Origin: Candidatus Solibacter sp.
GTDB taxonomy: Bacteria > Acidobacteriota > Terriglobia > Bryobacterales > Bryobacteraceae
NCBI GenBank assembly: GCA_026394025.1
Contig: JAPKZC010000862.1
Span: 1-15,277, forward strand
Direction of reading: 5' to 3'
DNA: 15,277 bases
Made by a program: the position numbers and the translations under genes
Shown: positions 12,789-15,277 of the stretch, one piece after another
How positions within the stretch are numbered: position 1 is the stretch's first letter
Layout of the letters: the number at the start of each line of letters is the position of its first letter
Notes under the pieces: generated by a model
Told to the model about the DNA's origin: nothing
Databases searched by the model: none
The model's input: the letters and a program-made list of their open reading frames with translations, nothing else

Positions 12789-15277
12789 GTGAGACCAAAA
12801 ACGCTTATTCTGCTGGCAGCCATCCTGGCCGCCGTTTCGTACGCACAGGAGTTTCGCGGCCGAATTCAGGGGACCGTCGTGGATGCCTCCGGCGGCCTGG
12901 TCCCGGGAGCTAGTGTCAGCTTGCTCAACACTCAAACCGGGGTGACGGCCACCCGGCAGACCAATGAAGGTGGACGCTACATTTTCGATCTGATCAGTCC
13001 GGGCACGTACACCGTGACTGTGGAACTCGCCGGCTTCTCGAAATTCGCCCAGGAGAAGATTATCCTCCAGCAGCGCGGTGATGTTGCCATCAACGCGGTG
13101 CTGAAGACAGGCGACATCAAGGACACGGTTACGGTGTCGGCCGAAGCCAGCATGGTTCAGTTCAATACCGCCAAGTTGGACACTACGGTAGACAGCAAGT
13201 TGGTCAACAACCTGCCCCAGATTTACCGCACTCCGTTTCTTCTGGCGCAACTCGACCCTTCGGTAGAGAAGAACGACGGCGGCACCGAGTTCATGCCTTA
13301 CCACAGTTGGGGACCGAACAACCAGCGGGTCGGCGGCGGCGCGCTCTATAGCAACGATCTGCAGGTCGACGGCGCGGCAGTCGGCGTGGGTGTGAAAACC
13401 GGCTATGTTCCTTCGCCCGACATGGTGCAGGAAGTCAACGTCCAGCAGAACGCGGTGGATGCCGAGTACGGCAACAGCTCAGGTTCCAATATCAGCCTCA
13501 CACTCAAGTCCGGCACCAACGACTGGCACGGGACCGGCTTTTACCAGGGCCAATACCCCTGGGCCAACGCCTTTGAGAATCGCGTCTTCCGGACAGTCAA
13601 CCTGGGCCGGACCCACATGTACGGAGGAACGGTCAGCCACCCGATCATCAAGGGAAAGCTGTTCAACTTCTTGGCATACGAAGGGTGGAAGAAGACCGAT
13701 CCGCAGCAGTTATTGAACACCCTGCCGACCGATCTGGAACGGACAGGCGATTTTTCCCAATCCCTCAATGGCTCAGGCGGCCTGCGCGCGATCTACGATC
13801 CATGGACCACAACGACTTCCGCCGACGGCACCACGGTGACGCGCACGCCGTTTCCAGGCAACCGCCTTCCGGCATCCGCGCTGGATCCGGTGGCGGTGGG
13901 CTATCTAGGCCATCGCTGGAAGCCCAACCGGCCCGGCACGGGCAACTATCACCTGAATAACTTTGCGGCCCCCCTGCCCATCAGCTTCCCGTATAAGAAC
14001 TTCTCGGATCGCGCCGACTACCAGATGACGGACAGGCTGCGCTTTTCCGGCCGCTATAGCATGTTCAAGACGCCGGTATCCGCGACTAATCCGACCGGGT
14101 CGGACTATTTTCAATCGGACCGCGGCAGCCAGCGGGACGCCAAGTCGATTACTGGCGATGTGACCTGGACAGCGACGCCGAACACGGTACTGAATTTCCG
14201 CGGGGAATATCACAGTTTCGTGGACGCGTCGCATTATGACAAGTATTTTTCCGACACCAGCAAGTGGGCGGAGATCTGGCCGAGTTCGCAGTTCTACAAG
14301 CCAACGTTCGCCTCAGGTACCATTCCGATTCTGTTGCCACGCATGTCTATCTCCGGCACCGATAATGCCCGGCTGGTGAACATGGGACCCGGAGGCGGTT
14401 ACTGGGACCAGCGCCCGAACGGAGACATGTTCAGCGTCAAGATCTCGCAGCAGCGGGGCGCCCACTATCTGAAGGCCGGCGCCGACACGCGGGGCAGCCG
14501 CGCACCGAGCTTCCTTTCCTCCAGCAATCCGGGCTTCGGGTTCGACACCAACCCCACCAACGCCACCTATGTGAGTCCGAATACGCTGACCTCCGGCGAT
14601 GCCTACGCCACGTTCCTTCTTGGAATAGTCGCGCCCACCGCCAGCGGCGCAGCCAACGGCTGGGATTCCAACGCGACCTCGATGCCGATTCTGGCCTTCC
14701 CGAACATGTCCACCCGCACCTTCGGCGCGTTCCTCAACGACGACTGGAAGATCAGCCGTAACTTGACATTGAATCTGGGTCTGCGCTACGAATTCCAAAA
14801 GCCCTACCACGAAGAGCAGGACCGCTTGACCCGGCCGCTCGACTTGACGAGCGCGATCCCCGAGTTCCAAGGCGCGGGCGCGCCAGTGATGCCGGCCGAA
14901 GTGAAGCAGTTCTACGCCGGAAGCTGGACCTTCAACGGCGCTTACCAGTTCACCGATTCCAGCCACCGCGACCAGTGGAGCGCCGGCAAGGGCACACTCT
15001 CGCCGCGCATCGGAATCGCCTTCCGGCTGAACGACAAGATGTCGATCCGGGCGGCGTACGGACGCTACATCACCCCATGGACCAACGCCAGCGTCAACAT
15101 GAGCAATGAGGGCGGCGGCGCCAATCTTCTCGAGGGGGCCATCCCCGGTTCGTTCAGCTACTACACCGGCGCTTATCCCATGGTGCAGGGTGTGCCGGTG
15201 ATGAACCTGAAGAATCCCTTCCCGTCCGCCTACCCGGTGATCCCGACCTATGAGAGGACTTTAGGCCGGTACACCTC
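12789..15277 (+). CDS. Oar-like TonB-dependent receptor (3' partial)
   Basis: An uninterrupted frame of 829 codons that runs off the right edge. From GTG 12789 it opens with a signal peptide, RPKTLILLAAILAAVSYAQ. Residues about 21-118 are a carboxypeptidase-regulatory-like domain (GRIQGTVVDASGGLVPGASVSL, GGRYIFDLISPGTYTVTVELAGF, TVTVSAEA). The plug follows, with NDLQVDG and the closing NSSGSNISLTLKSGTNDWHGTGFYQGQ. The beta-barrel begins after that; FLNDDWKISRNLTLNLGLRYEFQKPY is the strand pair typical of this receptor group. It would import a large or chelated nutrient across the outer membrane with TonB energy; the ligand is unknown. It is the same family as the preceding receptor but only distantly similar beyond shared motifs, so not a recent duplicate. 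Roughly the last 200-300 residues are expected beyond the window. Confidence 0.9.
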   Translation, partial: MRPKTLILLAAILAAVSYAQEFRGRIQGTVVDASGGLVPGASVSLLNTQTGVTATRQTNEGGRYIFDLISPGTYTVTVELAGFSKFAQEKIILQQRGDVAINAVLKTGDIKDTVTVSAEASMVQFNTAKLDTTVDSKLVNNLPQIYRTPFLLAQLDPSVEKNDGGTEFMPYHSWGPNNQRVGGGALYSNDLQVDGAAVGVGVKTGYVPSPDMVQEVNVQQNAVDAEYGNSSGSNISLTLKSGTNDWHGTGFYQGQYPWANAFENRVFRTVNLGRTHMYGGTVSHPIIKGKLFNFLAYEGWKKTDPQQLLNTLPTDLERTGDFSQSLNGSGGLRAIYDPWTTTTSADGTTVTRTPFPGNRLPASALDPVAVGYLGHRWKPNRPGTGNYHLNNFAAPLPISFPYKNFSDRADYQMTDRLRFSGRYSMFKTPVSATNPTGSDYFQSDRGSQRDAKSITGDVTWTATPNTVLNFRGEYHSFVDASHYDKYFSDTSKWAEIWPSSQFYKPTFASGTIPILLPRMSISGTDNARLVNMGPGGGYWDQRPNGDMFSVKISQQRGAHYLKAGADTRGSRAPSFLSSSNPGFGFDTNPTNATYVSPNTLTSGDAYATFLLGIVAPTASGAANGWDSNATSMPILAFPNMSTRTFGAFLNDDWKISRNLTLNLGLRYEFQKPYHEEQDRLTRPLDLTSAIPEFQGAGAPVMPAEVKQFYAGSWTFNGAYQFTDSSHRDQWSAGKGTLSPRIGIAFRLNDKMSIRAAYGRYITPWTNASVNMSNEGGGANLLEGAIPGSFSYYTGAYPMVQGVPVMNLKNPFPSAYPVIPTYERTLGRYT

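Noticed and set aside
1..15277. CRISPR arrays, tRNA or rRNA genes, insertion sequences
   Set aside because: No regularly spaced repeats, cloverleaf-like sequences with a conserved T-loop, rRNA-like blocks or transposase reading frames were noticed on either strand.

Overview
The window is a GC-rich bacterial segment that most resembles Acidobacteriota of the Bryobacterales/'Solibacter' type. This is inferred from the protein mix, not from a marker gene. The pointers are two very long Oar-like TonB-dependent receptors with an N-terminal carboxypeptidase-regulatory-like domain, several catabolic enzymes carrying Tat or Sec export signals (sugar-isomerase-type TIM barrel, mandelate racemase/enolase-superfamily enzyme, DUF362 protein, bicupin), a DinB-family protein, and an FdhE C-terminus ending in the style I recall from that group. 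No rRNA, tRNA, CRISPR array or insertion sequence was seen.

Layout. 1-1401: an open reading frame that enters from the left edge. Its first ~330 codons look like a phage major capsid protein; its last ~115 codons are the four-CXXC zinc domain of the formate dehydrogenase accessory protein FdhE. The join is in frame near 1000-1035 and is the strangest thing in the window: a real recombination product or an assembly chimera. 1449-2294 (-): exported xylose-isomerase-like TIM barrel. 2363-3598 (+): secreted amidohydrolase, divergent from the TIM barrel across a short region holding a perfect TATAAT and a 14-bp palindrome. 3622-4095 (-): DinB-like protein. 4192-8971 (+): a probable four-gene transcription unit (enolase superfamily, bicupin, unknown 419-residue protein, DUF362) behind a TTGACA promoter. 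8972-9324: a regulatory region with a hairpin, an inverted repeat abutting a 13-bp tandem repeat, a good promoter and a long leader. 9325-12638: TonB-dependent receptor broken by one frameshift near 10635. 12639-12788: a second strong promoter and leader. 12789-15277: a second TonB-dependent receptor, running off the right edge.

How the genes may work together (inference). The receptors would bring an oligomeric or chelated substrate across the outer membrane. The exported isomerase-, dehydratase- and cupin-type enzymes could then process sugar acids or related compounds in the periplasm. No substrate can be named from sequence alone. The two receptors have separate but similarly built sigma70-type promoters, so they may be expressed independently of the enzyme operon.
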